Source of the DNA: Granulicella paludicola
GTDB lineage: Bacteria > Acidobacteriota > Terriglobia > Terriglobales > Acidobacteriaceae
Length of the DNA: 64,000 nt
Direction of reading: 5' to 3'
Assembly: GCF_025685545.1 (NCBI RefSeq)
Contig: NZ_JAGSYC010000024.1
Location: forward strand, 372,001-436,000
Part shown: positions 55,333 to 64,000 of the stretch, piece by piece
Numbering within the stretch: position 1 is the first letter of the stretch
Layout of the letters: each line of letters starts with the position of its first letter
Notes under the pieces: model-generated
The model's input: only the letters and a program-made list of their open reading frames with translations
What the model was told of the DNA's origin: nothing
Databases searched by the model: none
Position numbers and translations under genes: made by a program

Positions 55333-57018
55333 CTACTGAACGGTCAGGTTGACTGTGGACGTGTGGCTCGTTGTTCCTGATGTTGCGGTGACTGTGATAG
55401 CTGAAGTCCCTGCTGGAGTCGTCGTATTGGTGTATGAGCCGCAACCAGCAAGGGTTGCAGCACCCACCGCAGCGCCGACCAGCACAAGTAGAACCCTGGG
55501 GTTGATTCCAAGTTTCTTGCGACCAGCGAAGAGCAAGATGCCGGCAAAGGGCATAAACGCGAGGACCGTGTAGGAGCCTCCGCCGCCGGAGTGATGGAAC
55601 GGGGTAGTCTCGTTGCTCGCCTTATAGCCGCCTGTAGAGATGGTAAGAGTCTCCGTTGCGCTCGCGTTCGGCGTGACGGTCAGCGTTGGCGAACTGAAGG
55701 TGCAAGTTGAGTTCGCAGGCAGTCCACTGCAGGCGAAAGTGACAGGGCCGCTGAAGCCATTGATGGGAGCGACCGCGAGAGTAAGCGAGGCACCGGCATT
55801 ATTCGCAACCGTTGCGACGGAGCTTGAGGTGCTGAAGCCGAAGTTGGTGGTGCCTCCTGTCGCCGCGTTCTGGCTGATCGCGCCGAAGACACCGTGTGTC
55901 TCTGCATCAAGGCCAGCCGCGAAGTACAACGTGTTCGGATCGCCGGCGTTCGTCGTGGAGGGAGTGCCATTTACAACGCCGTTGCCGAAGACGATCTCCC
56001 AAAGGCCAACGTAACTGCTGGCCACACCTGCGCCAGGATACTTGGAGAGAATGGGAGCGCCGGTAGCATCGGTGATCTGGCCCAGGTAGGCATAGCTGTT
56101 GGGATCATATACGTTGATGACGCCGTCGCCGAGGTTGCCGACGAGCAGGTTGCCGCCGTAGATGCCGAAGCCGGCAGGAGCCAGTGCCATGCCCCAGGGG
56201 GCGTTCAGGTTGCCGCCGGTGACGGCGCGCTTGAGGAAGTTGCCGTTGACGTCAAAGACGCTGATGAAGCCCGTATTGGGGCCAAGGGTCTCGCTGTAGG
56301 TGCTGGTGGAGCGCAACATATAAGTGACGTACACCTGGTTGGAGATCACGTGGATGGCATATGTCGCGTATCCGGCAGGGACGTTGGGATCGGTGAACGA
56401 ACCGGCTAGCGTGGTGGGCTTGAAGGTCTGGTCATAAGCCTCGACCTTGGCACCGGCACCGAAGTTCGCAGCCAGCAGTACAGTACCGCCAGCGCTCGGG
56501 TCGAGTGCGATGGCAGTGTAAACAGCCTTCGCTGCAGAGTTGTCAATGGCCTTCAGCGAGATGCTGCCGGTGGTGCCGAGCTTGCCGTTCCAGCCCCAGA
56601 TGGAGCCGTCCAGTGACGCGAACATAAAGCTGGCCTTTGATCCGTTGGAGAGCAGAAAGCCGGTGGTGCTGTTAAAGACTGTGCCGGTGGGCTGACCAGT
56701 GCCAGTGCCGCTGGCCGCGGGAATGGAGGTCTTGAACTGGATCGCCCCATTGGCGAAGTTGACGTAGGAGTAGCCGGTAATGGCGGTATCAATCCAGAAG
56801 TCGGACGGCCCGGAGATGCCCCACGGGTCGACGAAGCCGGGGTCGGTGACGGTTGCGGGAACGTAGCCATCGGAGATGATATTCGTGAGGCTATAGCTGC
56901 CGGCTGTCTGGGCCATGCCAACGGAAGTTGCCAGAGTGAGGGTAAGAGCGGCTGCGCCTTTGACAAGGAGCGTGGCAAGGCTGCGGGACCTTGCCGGCAT
57001 GCTTGGTTGGTTGGTCAT
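55333..57018 (-). CDS. TIGR03118-family exported protein
   Basis: 561-residue exported protein. Signal peptide ALTLTLATSVGMAQ. The TIGR03118 propeller-like domain shows VTDPGFVDPWGISGPSDFW, GQPTGTVFNSTTGFLL, FMFASLDGSIWGWNGKLG and APWGMALAPAGFGIYGGNLLVGNLGDG. An Ig-like repeat (GFSGPVTFACSGLPANSTCT) follows. The C-terminus has two hydrophobic helices (VLAFMPFAGILLFAG; VLLVLVGAAVGAATLAGC), then an extracytoplasmic tail rich in Thr. ATG 57018 has AGGAGG upstream. Last gene of the minus-strand run, 125 bases after the cupredoxin gene. Confidence 0.85.
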   Translation of the reverse strand: MTNQPSMPARSRSLATLLVKGAAALTLTLATSVGMAQTAGSYSLTNIISDGYVPATVTDPGFVDPWGISGPSDFWIDTAITGYSYVNFANGAIQFKTSIPAASGTGTGQPTGTVFNSTTGFLLSNGSKASFMFASLDGSIWGWNGKLGTTGSISLKAIDNSAAKAVYTAIALDPSAGGTVLLAANFGAGAKVEAYDQTFKPTTLAGSFTDPNVPAGYATYAIHVISNQVYVTYMLRSTSTYSETLGPNTGFISVFDVNGNFLKRAVTGGNLNAPWGMALAPAGFGIYGGNLLVGNLGDGVINVYDPNSYAYLGQITDATGAPILSKYPGAGVASSYVGLWEIVFGNGVVNGTPSTTNAGDPNTLYFAAGLDAETHGVFGAISQNAATGGTTNFGFSTSSSVATVANNAGASLTLAVAPINGFSGPVTFACSGLPANSTCTFSSPTLTVTPNASATETLTISTGGYKASNETTPFHHSGGGGSYTVLAFMPFAGILLFAGRKKLGINPRVLLVLVGAAVGAATLAGCGSYTNTTTPAGTSAITVTATSGTTSHTSTVNLTVQ

Positions 57019-57143
57019 TGAGAGTCCTCCTGGAGCGATTTCGCCAGGCGGGGCTGCGCTGGCTTTTGGCTCGACTCTCAACGTAAAACTGCCGCTGCGG
57101 GGAGTTGTCAGGAAGATGTCTCTATGTTGTCATTTGTTCCGCA

Positions 57144-57899
57144 TTAGTAAGGCGAGCCTTCCGGATGCTGCGAATAGGGCTTGCCGAACTTGTCGGTGTG
57201 CGGCTGTGGCGTCTGTAGCATGATGTCCATCGCGCCCGCATCGGTATTCTCTGCACCCACTTGGATGCGGCGCGTTGCCTTTTCAAGACTCGCTTCTGTC
57301 GCGTCCTCTGCCCACACCTTCAGCAGATACGTGCCCGGTGGAACCTGGTGCAGTTGAGCGGAGCTTTGCGTCGCCACCGCGAAATAAGGTGTAGCTACCG
57401 AGACGATGACCGCCCCCATGTCGGGATGAATGTTGCAGAAGATGTAGGAGACGCCTTCACGGTTGAACGGAACCGAGTGCGATGTTCCTGTCTCGTAGAG
57501 GCCAAGATCGAACCGCCGGCCGTTGAAAAGCGAGAACACGTTGTGGAAGAACGGGTCGCGGTTCGGGAAGGCAACCAGACTCCCTGTGGGGACCACAAGC
57601 AGATGCGGTTGGAACATCTTGTCCTTCTGCACCATCTGGAAGCTTTTGCCGGTACCCGGTTTAACGGTGAGATCGGTTTGGCCGTCAGCACCAATGGGAG
57701 AGAGCCAGACGACGACCGGAGCGTTGGCTGAAGGGACGCGCGACTTGCCGTCAGCGGCTTTCACTGTCAGGTGGACGCTAACATCTGCATCCGTCTGAGC
57801 GGACGCACGATGCACAAGGCCGCAGCCCATCACGAGCACTGCGAACAGTACCTGTCCGCTTTGGCGATAGATGTTCGCTGTTCTGCAAATGTGTTCCAT
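57144..57899 (-). CDS. Secreted cupredoxin-like protein
   Basis: 251-residue exported protein with a signal peptide (VLFAVLVMGCGLVHRASAQ). The cupredoxin/plastocyanin-like domain at about 95-165 has type-1 copper ligands: FFHNVFSLF (His) and FCNIHPDMGAVI (Cys, His, Met in C-x2-H-x2-M spacing). A beta-sandwich with carboxypeptidase-regulatory-like features follows (VPPGTYLLKVWAED). Similar proteins are sometimes labelled methylamine utilisation protein. It lies 18 bases after the outer-membrane protein gene. Probably carries electrons or copper in the periplasm. Confidence 0.85.
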   Translation of the reverse strand: MEHICRTANIYRQSGQVLFAVLVMGCGLVHRASAQTDADVSVHLTVKAADGKSRVPSANAPVVVWLSPIGADGQTDLTVKPGTGKSFQMVQKDKMFQPHLLVVPTGSLVAFPNRDPFFHNVFSLFNGRRFDLGLYETGTSHSVPFNREGVSYIFCNIHPDMGAVIVSVATPYFAVATQSSAQLHQVPPGTYLLKVWAEDATEASLEKATRRIQVGAENTDAGAMDIMLQTPQPHTDKFGKPYSQHPEGSPY

Positions 57900-57917
57900 G
57901 GTTGGTCTGATCCAAGA

Positions 57918-59468
57918 CTAAAACTGGTACCCAAACGTAAGCGTATAGATGTTGGCCGTGTTGACGCTGCCGAGAATAGGCCAGCTCTGCAAACGACGGT
58001 ACTCGGGCGAAAGGATGATGGACGACCACGGACGGAAGACCAGGTTGCCTACGCTGCTGCGGTTCCGGGCGTAGAAGAAGACGGGGCTGGCACCCGACAA
58101 CGGTACCGAGTTGCGCAGCTCGTTGCCCGAGGCGGAATCCTGACCGATGGAAGCATTTGCGTCCAGTGTAGCGGAGAGCTTGTAGCCCCACTGCAGCCAG
58201 CCGCCTTCTGCGTCCAGCGCACGCAGATAGGTCGCCGTGCTGTTCGGGAAGTTGTAAGTCACGGTGTTGCGATAGGCCCCGCCGCCGAGATCGCCAAGGC
58301 CTCGACCTCGGTAAAGTTCTCCTGCGATACGTAGCCGTGTACCCAAGGGGACCATCCAGTCCGCTGTAGTCACCCAGGTATCTACCCGCTGGTCACCTTT
58401 GTATTCCTGCCTACCGTACAGGCCTCCGATGCCTAATTCAAAGCGATGCTGATCCTTGCCAGAGCTGTAGGCGACACGTGTTTCGTAGCTGGGCTGGCCG
58501 GATGCCTCGCCAGCTCCGATAGACCGCTGGGTCAGGTTGCTTGCAGCATTGAGCGTCTGCGTATCGAGCAAGCCTAGCTGAAACGACAGCGCCCGGTCGG
58601 GGTTTTGGAGGGTGAAGGAATGCGTCCAGATGAACTGAGGCGCCCATGTCCACAGATTGCCCGACCATGCCAGCGAAGGCTGCGCGACCGTAGCAAACGA
58701 GTCTGGTGAACGAGGAGAGATCAGCGGCGTGTCATAGTTGGCTTCGAGCGAGTCATGCGTCCACGCGGCTGTGATCGCTGCTGTGCGCAGGCGGACCGTC
58801 CCCGCTGGTCCGCTGGTCGCCGAGCCCGTAACTCCCCCAAAGAAGTCCATGCTGACGCGGGCGCTCGTCTGGGCTCCACCCAGTACGGGCCCGGTTCCTT
58901 CCAGCCCCAGGATCGTCTGCCGCAGGCTTGCGCCCGTACTCGCGTTGCTGCTGGTCGAGCTGGGAAGCAGCGCGCTGCTTGGCAGGTCGATCTGATCGAC
59001 CGTTCCTTGGTTGACGAAGGAGTTGAACAGTACCAACCCGGTCAACCGCACCGGAAATCTCGACGAGCTTTCGACCTTGCTCTGTTGCTGCTGGGCCGAT
59101 GCGGACTTGAGAATGTCGATATCTTCCGATTTGTCTGAGCTGCGCTCAGAGGGCTCGGTTGCCGCCGCCGACGCAGTCGGAGTTGCCGTAGTCGCACCCG
59201 ATTTCGGTAGCGCATCCTTGGCAGCCAGCAGCAAGCGCAGACGGTCAATCTCCGCTTGCATCTGCTGCATCTGCTTCTGGGACCGCTCCACCTGTTGTTG
59301 CGTTGCGCGCAATGCAGCAGCCAGCTTTTCCAACTGCTGCGATACCGAGGTATCGGCACTCCCCTCCGTCTGTGCCTTGGCAGGGAGTGCGGCCACGATA
59401 CAGAGCAATGAAGCCAGGACGATTGGCGACACTTGGCGGAAATAGCGCCTTCTTGGGATGCGGATCAA
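57918..59468 (-). CDS. Porin-like outer-membrane protein
   Basis: 516-residue exported protein. Signal peptide at 1-33 (IVLASLLCIVAALPAKAQ). A coiled coil at about 45-88 (LEKLAAALRATQQQVERS) is followed by a low-complexity linker. The remaining part alternates in short beta-strands and ends TLTFGYQF, a typical outer-membrane barrel C-terminus. The layout resembles DcaP/trimeric porins with a periplasmic coiled coil. TTG start overlapping the histidine-kinase stop by 4 bases (TTGA). Confidence 0.75.
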   Translation of the reverse strand: MIRIPRRRYFRQVSPIVLASLLCIVAALPAKAQTEGSADTSVSQQLEKLAAALRATQQQVERSQKQMQQMQAEIDRLRLLLAAKDALPKSGATTATPTASAAATEPSERSSDKSEDIDILKSASAQQQQSKVESSSRFPVRLTGLVLFNSFVNQGTVDQIDLPSSALLPSSTSSNASTGASLRQTILGLEGTGPVLGGAQTSARVSMDFFGGVTGSATSGPAGTVRLRTAAITAAWTHDSLEANYDTPLISPRSPDSFATVAQPSLAWSGNLWTWAPQFIWTHSFTLQNPDRALSFQLGLLDTQTLNAASNLTQRSIGAGEASGQPSYETRVAYSSGKDQHRFELGIGGLYGRQEYKGDQRVDTWVTTADWMVPLGTRLRIAGELYRGRGLGDLGGGAYRNTVTYNFPNSTATYLRALDAEGGWLQWGYKLSATLDANASIGQDSASGNELRNSVPLSGASPVFFYARNRSSVGNLVFRPWSSIILSPEYRRLQSWPILGSVNTANIYTLTFGYQF

Positions 59469-61285
59469 GGCGTTACCCTCAAAGAAGCTTCGCTCTCAAC
59501 GGCAGCGGGCATGGAGGGGTCAGAGGGAATGAGCAGGAAAAACTCTGTCTGCCAGCCAGCAGCGTCGTTTTCGACCCGCCGCATTCCGGCACTTCCTCCA
59601 TGGGCTTCGACGATGCGTTTCACCAGCGCCAGCCCAAGGCCAATGCCACTCTCCTTACCTGCGCTGACGAACGGCTCAAAAAGACGAAGAGCTATCTCCT
59701 CGCGGACACCTTCGCCATTGTCGCGGATGCGGATGGCCGCGACCGCGTTGCCGTTCAAGTCGGTCTCCTGTTGAAGCAGGATGCTGATCGCCGCCGGCGA
59801 CGGCGAACGCCTTGCTGCCTGACACGCGTTGAGAAGCAGGTTATAGACCGCACGCTGAAGTCCCTTCCCGTCGATGCGCCCAACCAACTCGACGAAACCG
59901 CCCGTCTTAATCACCACTCCACGCGCGTCCGGGTGCGGTTGAATCATCGCCAGCGCACGCTGTACAGCGGCCGTAACCGAATCCGGCGCAAGCTGCACAG
60001 CGATGCCCGTCTTGCTGAAGGTGAGAATGGCATCGAGCAACTCCGTCATGCCCCGGGACGCCTCGGTAATCTCGTTGAGCAGCTCAGTCCGCTCCTCACT
60101 GGATAACGCACTGGAAGCGAGAAACTCCGCATTCGCATAGATGGGTGAGAGATAGTGGCGCAGGTCATGTGAGATGGAACTGGCCAGGCGGCCGATGGTG
60201 GCTTGACGTTCTCCTTCAACGAGTTTGGCTTGGCTGGACAACACCTCGGCATGCATCTTCTCAAACGCCTCACTTAGCTCGCGCAACTCCTGTAGGCCCG
60301 TCGCAGGCACCGGAGCGATGACTTCTCCGCGCTCCATCTGCCGGGTACTTTGCAGCAGGGCGTCCAGCGGTCGAGTGACAGTCCCAGCAAGTGCGAATGC
60401 AACGACGCCGCCTATCAGCAGAAGCAACACACCGATGCCCAAAATCCCGCCATTGAGTTCCCTTAGCAGGGCGGTTTTCTCTTTGTCCGATTGCAAAAGG
60501 ACAAGGTAGATCGAAGGTGTTGTCCCCGTTGCGCCCTGAAGCAAAACGGAGGACGCCATATAGGTTTCGTCCCCGAGCTTCAAAGCACGCGCGAACTCCC
60601 TTCCAGGCATCCCCGCTGTGATTGCAGGTATTAGCTTTCGCCTCTGGCTGGCGTCGAGCGTGGATGCGATAACCCTTTCGTGGGTTGCGAAGACCACCTG
60701 TCCTGCGGGGGAACGCCCCACCATGCTCGCCATTTGATCGTTCAACTCATACCCTGTACTGATATACCCCAGCACCCGGCGCTGCTCTCCAGCGGCGAAG
60801 GAGATAGGCTCGGTTGCCACCTCAAAGAGACGTCCTGAGATGACCATAAGTGTGGTCCGGTAGGGTGTATCGCGAGAGCGGGCCAGCGCCAGTGCACAAT
60901 CGTTGACAGCTACTGAACGACCGTTGGAGTAGACCGCCAGCAGAGTTCCGTCCGTGCGCATCAGCGCAAAAATGTCGCTGCCACTTGTCTGCCAGAACGT
61001 CTTACCTGCGTCCATGATGGTCGGCTGATGGTTGGTGGTCATCAACGCCTTCAGGCTGGGAAGCTCGGACAGTAGGGCTGTCTGACGAAGCAGCAGGTCT
61101 TGCCGTTGCTGTTCCATTGCCTGAAAGGTATTGCGCGAACGCAGCATCTCGGCCAAGGACGTACGGCTGACCTGCCGGTTGACCGTAAAGCCGGCCAACA
61201 ATAGGAACAACGATGTCATGGAGATGACGATAGCCAGCAGGACGAAGAACAGACTTTGCCTAATCCCGAGTCTTCCGCGTCTCAT
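59465..61285 (-). CDS. Membrane sensor histidine kinase
   Basis: 606-residue two-component sensor. TM1 at about 11-31, an extracytoplasmic sensor of about 235 residues (Cache-like by size), TM2 near 278-298 (GILGIGVLLLLIGGVVAFAL), HAMP (RPLDALLQSTRQMERGE), then a dimerisation helix with the phosphoacceptor ASSISHDLRHYLSP. The ATPase domain has NLLLNACQA (N box), IRDNGEG (G1) and GIGLGLALVKRIVEAHGG (G2). It is in an operon with the OmpR-type regulator upstream (36 bases) and the outer-membrane protein gene. Confidence 0.93.
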   Translation of the reverse strand: MRRGRLGIRQSLFFVLLAIVISMTSLFLLLAGFTVNRQVSRTSLAEMLRSRNTFQAMEQQRQDLLLRQTALLSELPSLKALMTTNHQPTIMDAGKTFWQTSGSDIFALMRTDGTLLAVYSNGRSVAVNDCALALARSRDTPYRTTLMVISGRLFEVATEPISFAAGEQRRVLGYISTGYELNDQMASMVGRSPAGQVVFATHERVIASTLDASQRRKLIPAITAGMPGREFARALKLGDETYMASSVLLQGATGTTPSIYLVLLQSDKEKTALLRELNGGILGIGVLLLLIGGVVAFALAGTVTRPLDALLQSTRQMERGEVIAPVPATGLQELRELSEAFEKMHAEVLSSQAKLVEGERQATIGRLASSISHDLRHYLSPIYANAEFLASSALSSEERTELLNEITEASRGMTELLDAILTFSKTGIAVQLAPDSVTAAVQRALAMIQPHPDARGVVIKTGGFVELVGRIDGKGLQRAVYNLLLNACQAARRSPSPAAISILLQQETDLNGNAVAAIRIRDNGEGVREEIALRLFEPFVSAGKESGIGLGLALVKRIVEAHGGSAGMRRVENDAAGWQTEFFLLIPSDPSMPAAVESEASLRVTP

Positions 61286-61321
61286 CTCGCTCCTGTTCGC
61301 ATCGCCAATGGATCCCTTGGT

Positions 61322-62011
61322 CTAACCTTCGGGAACAAACTTGTAGCCAGCACCGTGGACCGTTCTTAGATAACGAGGCTCTGTCGGGTTTGGTTCCAGC
61401 TTCTGCCGCAACTTCAAGATTTGATTATCCACAGTTCTTGTCGTCGGGTAGACCTCATACCCCCAAACTTCTGTCAAAAGCTGTTGCCGCGAAAGGACCC
61501 GCATGGGATTCTCGAAGAAGTATCGCAGCAGCTTGAACTCCTGCGCGGTAAGGCTCATTGGCACTCCCCCCCGCACTACTTCCATCTGATCCAGATCGAT
61601 GATGACATCTCCAAAACCCTTCGGCACCTTTACCTTCGCCCCCATGCGGTTGCTCCGGCGAATCGCGGCCTGGACTCTCGCCAGCAGCTCGCGCGGGCTA
61701 AACGGCTTAGTCATGTAGTCATCCGCTCCAAGTTCCAGCAGCAGCACCTTGTCCGCTACCTCGCTTACCGCGCTTAAAATGACGACAGGTAGATTCGGTT
61801 GCTGCTCTTTGAGGTTGCGGCACACCTCACGCCCCGAGATCTTCGGCAGCATCAGGTCGAGCACCACGGCCTCTACCCCTAGCGCGCTCGCTGCCTTCTT
61901 TGCATTCACTCCGTCATGGAGAATTTGAACTTCGTAGTTCTCCCCTTCAAACAAACGGCGCAGCGTCTTTTGAATGCGAATGTCGTCTTCGATCACCAGA
62001 ATGATGCCCAT
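61322..62011 (-). CDS. OmpR-family response regulator
   Basis: 229-residue regulator. Receiver domain with acidic pair VIEDD, phosphoacceptor VVLDLMLPKISG, and TKPFSPRELLARVQA. The winged-helix DNA-binding domain shows LTAEQFKLLRYFFENP (read LTAQEFKLL), VLSRQQLLTEVWG and RTVDNQILKLRQKLEP. MGIILVIEDD at 62011 is chosen as start. First gene of the five-gene minus-strand run, which it probably controls. Confidence 0.95.
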   Translation of the reverse strand: MGIILVIEDDIRIQKTLRRLFEGENYEVQILHDGVNAKKAASALGVEAVVLDLMLPKISGREVCRNLKEQQPNLPVVILSAVSEVADKVLLLELGADDYMTKPFSPRELLARVQAAIRRSNRMGAKVKVPKGFGDVIIDLDQMEVVRGGVPMSLTAQEFKLLRYFFENPMRVLSRQQLLTEVWGYEVYPTTRTVDNQILKLRQKLEPNPTEPRYLRTVHGAGYKFVPEG

Positions 62012-62017
62012 AAGCAA

Positions 62018-62299
62018 CCATTATCAGGCAAATCAGAATGAATCTACACCAAGCAGCCGCGAAGCGCTGACAGAAGTATATTGTCGGCAATCTCGATTGA
62101 GACAGCGCCGACAATGGTACCTAGATACCTTAGACATTCCGGTGCTGCAATTGTGAACCAGGCTTTATGGAACTAACGCCGTCCCTTTACCTTACTGTCC
62201 CACAACCGCACCCAACCAAACAGCGCCGTTTGTTATCTCTGATCCTGTTTTCAGCGGGCTGCGGTAACCACGCTCGGTGCGCTTTTCGGACAGTCTTGC
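62018..62299. other. Intergenic region upstream of the response regulator
   Basis: About 280 bases without a gene. It should hold the promoter of the two-component operon on its left side. No clear operator seen. Confidence 0.4.
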
Positions 62300-62540
62300 G
62301 GGAGGCCTGGAATGGATCTACAAGTAGCTCGGTGGGTGCATCGGCGATATCGCGTCAATCCAGTCGGCACCGACGAGGGCGACCTCGACCGCAACCACAT
62401 CAATTGGGTGTCGCCTCTGGGTCGCGCGTCGATGCAATCCACCGAGGGAGACAGCGTCGTTCTGGAAGCACCGGGCGGCAATGAGCTCTGAAGGTGCTGG
62501 AAGTGTGTTACGAGCAGATTGCTGCAGAGCCCTTCCGTGA
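62300..62540 (+). pseudogene. GreA/GreB-family remnant
   Basis: The frame from about 62340 reads RRYRVNPVGTDEGDLDRNHI then NWVSPLGRASMQSTEGDSVV and EAPGGNE, the C-terminal domain of GreA/GreB transcript-cleavage factors. A frameshift at about 62486 gives a stop (62489-62491), after which KVLEVCYEQIA continues in another frame. The N-terminal coiled coil is absent. A decayed gene. Confidence 0.65.
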
Positions 62541-62615
62541 ACCTATCGGCTCTACGCTGCATAAGAGTGAGCCGCACAGTTACACTAGGCGCATCACGAT
62601 TTTCTGGAGTCGCCC

Positions 62616-63161
62616 GTGCGAAAGATCTACCTGATGTTGATGGTGTTGTTCCTCAGCGGCGTGGCCGTGGCCGATGCTGGCGCGCCCGTCTACAAGTTCA
62701 AACTGAGCACCATAGATGGTGACCCCACCACGCTCGGTGCTTACAAGGGCAAGGTGCTGCTGGTGGTCAACGTCGCCAGCGCCTGCGGTTTTACGCCGCA
62801 ATATACCGCGCTCGAGGCCGTTTATGAGAGGTACAAGGACAAGGGCCTCGTCATCGTCGGCGTACCTGCGAACAACTTCGGCAATCAGGAATCCGGCACC
62901 AACAAAGAGATACGGGAGTTCTGCAGCGGCAAGTTCCATGTGAAGTTCCCGATGATGGCGAAAGTCTCGGTAAAGGGCGACGATAAGACGCCGCTCTACC
63001 AATACCTTACGTCGGCACCCAACGTTGGTGGCGAGATTAGGTGGAACTTCACCAAGTTCCTTATCGCACGCAACGGACAGCCGATCGCTCGCTTTGAGTC
63101 TGCCGTGACGCCGGATTCGCCAGAGGTGATCTCGGCGATCGAGTCTGCGCTGAAGCCATAG
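62616..63161 (+). CDS. Secreted glutathione-peroxidase-family protein
   Basis: 181-residue thiol peroxidase. GTG start with GGAG six bases upstream. Signal peptide LMLMVLFLSGVAVADA sends it to the periplasm. Peroxidatic Cys in VVNVASACGFTPQY, a possible resolving Cys in EIREFCSGKF, and the catalytic Trp/Asn in RWNFTKF. The usual FPCNQF block is VPANNF, so the second Cys is lost and the tetrad Gln is Asn. It probably uses thioredoxin-like reductants rather than glutathione. Confidence 0.93.
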   Translation: MRKIYLMLMVLFLSGVAVADAGAPVYKFKLSTIDGDPTTLGAYKGKVLLVVNVASACGFTPQYTALEAVYERYKDKGLVIVGVPANNFGNQESGTNKEIREFCSGKFHVKFPMMAKVSVKGDDKTPLYQYLTSAPNVGGEIRWNFTKFLIARNGQPIARFESAVTPDSPEVISAIESALKP

Positions 63162-63176
63162 TCGCTACGATGCGTC

Positions 63177-63203
63177 AAAGCCCGCTCTCCAAGAGCGGGC
63201 TTT
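63177..63203 (+). terminator. Rho-independent terminator of the peroxidase gene
   Basis: Perfect 12-bp inverted repeat (63177-63188 and 63192-63203, loop CCA) ending in TTTTCT, 15 bases after the stop. Confidence 0.9.
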
Positions 63204-63737
63204 TCTAGTCTCAGAAAACGCTGTTACCCGAAGGTAGCCGACACGAATATGCCCGCGTACTGCACTGTGGGGAAAGGCTGCATATGACTTTCAGGTAGAT
63301 GCGCCGCGCCGACTGGGATGATTGAGACCGTAAAAAAGCGAAAAGAGGTTGTTCGTTTTCCCATCTCGAACATCATTCGAGATGTCATCAACTTTTAATG
63401 GTCGACTAACGAGGATCCTACGTCCACTCATACGCGACAGCAGATCCCTTCTGTGAGCAGACCGTAATCGCCGCGACGGGCCAGTGCGGGCCGGTTGCAC
63501 AGATCTTACTGGGATGAGGCTGTTCCCAATTGAGCCTGGAGCACAGGGCGCGCGATCTATCCGATACCAATGGAGTGACGCTTAATCGCTAATGCGCTCG
63601 ACGAGCAACGCGCGGAGTGGAAACGTGCATTGGCCTGTTCTCGCCAATCCACATCCAGATCTGGGGAGAATAAGCCGCTCACTGAGAACGACGTCTGCGA
63701 GACCGTAACCGATTCCGTGCGGTGTTTATTTGACGGA
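63204..63737. other. Unassigned DNA
   Basis: About 530 bases in which several short frames are open but none shows coding character or a family I recognise. Confidence 0.4.
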
Positions 63738-63956
63738 CTATTTAGCCAGTTTGAACTGACACTCGAACTCATCAGACCCTTCGAGCAGTAAGTGGCTCTC
63801 TAACGCAAGATGCCGGCAAGTTCGATTGACGTCCCGCGGGATCTCGTCTAGCTGTTCCGCAAGGTCGGTGAAGTGTTGCCACTTCTGAGGGTAGCGCGAG
63901 AGGACTCGTTTACGAAGCTGAGCTTCTTCTTTGACAAAGAGGGTCGCGATCGTCAT
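63738..63956 (-). CDS. Small hypothetical protein
   Basis: 72-residue frame with a plausible protein composition (VKEEAQLRKRVLSRYPQKWQ, LAEQLDEIPRDVNRTCRHLA). It is mostly helical with no signal or membrane segment. No family recognised and no clear ribosome site, so it may not be real. Confidence 0.3.
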   Translation of the reverse strand: MTIATLFVKEEAQLRKRVLSRYPQKWQHFTDLAEQLDEIPRDVNRTCRHLALESHLLLEGSDEFECQFKLAK

Positions 63957-64000
63957 CCGACTCCATCGATTTTTGTGGCTCGTGTCATCGCTTTTTTGCA

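Noticed and set aside
63557..63772. 71-residue minus-strand frame
   Set aside because: Ser-rich, overlaps the slightly better 63738-63956 frame, and has no ribosome site.

Overview
The window looks like chromosome from a soil or plant-litter Acidobacteriota (Terriglobia / Acidobacteriaceae type). No rRNA gene lies here, so this is an inference. It rests on moderately high GC coding DNA, a very long Oar-like TonB-dependent receptor with an N-terminal carboxypeptidase-regulatory domain, CRTAC1/ASPIC and TPR proteins, a TIGR03118 protein, a DUF1800/DUF1501 pair, and many secreted glycoside hydrolases.

Layout. 1-3.3 kb: a YncE-like propeller lipoprotein converging on an ECF sigma factor / zinc-finger anti-sigma pair. 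3.6-8.0 kb: tlyA-like methyltransferase, NAD kinase, a Met-rich DUF305 protein and an LVIVD-repeat protein. 8.2-11.9 kb: LLM flavin oxidoreductase, intergenic palindromes and tandem direct repeats, and feoAB (ferrous iron uptake). 12.07 kb: an isolated 3' end of a tRNA-Arg-like gene. 12.4-16.0 kb: a PadR-controlled ABC exporter divergent from padR and a membrane protein with a zinc-ribbon-like tail, with a clear double palindrome between them. 16-17.4 kb: glycerate kinase. 17.4-18.4 kb: a graveyard holding an IS30-type transposase remnant and a frameshifted unknown gene.

18.5-49.8 kb is a large xylan / arabinoxylan utilisation region. It encodes an SGNH hydrolase, XylB, a GH3 enzyme with PA14 insert, XylA, a GH8 enzyme resembling reducing-end xylose-releasing exo-oligoxylanase, a GH115 alpha-glucuronidase, a ROK repressor, a 1257-residue TonB-dependent receptor, a TPR protein, a CRTAC1 protein, a GH51 arabinofuranosidase, an esterase-D-like esterase, a second GH3-PA14 enzyme, and a 1334-residue LamG protein with an unassigned, possibly catalytic, core. 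The proposed flow is: secreted enzymes remove glucuronyl, arabinosyl and acyl decorations; GH8 and GH3 enzymes release xylose; the receptor imports oligomers; XylA and XylB feed xylulose-5-phosphate to the pentose phosphate pathway. No SusD homologue is visible.

49.8-50.3 kb holds fragments of two unrelated genes (GH38 alpha-mannosidase and a TPR/protein-kinase-like protein). 50.4-55.0 kb: a Calx-beta/DUF1800 lipoprotein and a DUF1501 protein. 55.3-62.0 kb: a minus-strand run of response regulator, histidine kinase, outer-membrane channel-like protein, cupredoxin and TIGR03118 protein, which reads as a possible unnamed metal or redox envelope module. 62.0-64.0 kb: a GreA/GreB remnant, a secreted glutathione peroxidase with terminator, and mostly unassigned DNA.

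The best leads for something undescribed are the 1334-residue LamG protein in the xylan region and the two-component / porin / cupredoxin operon.
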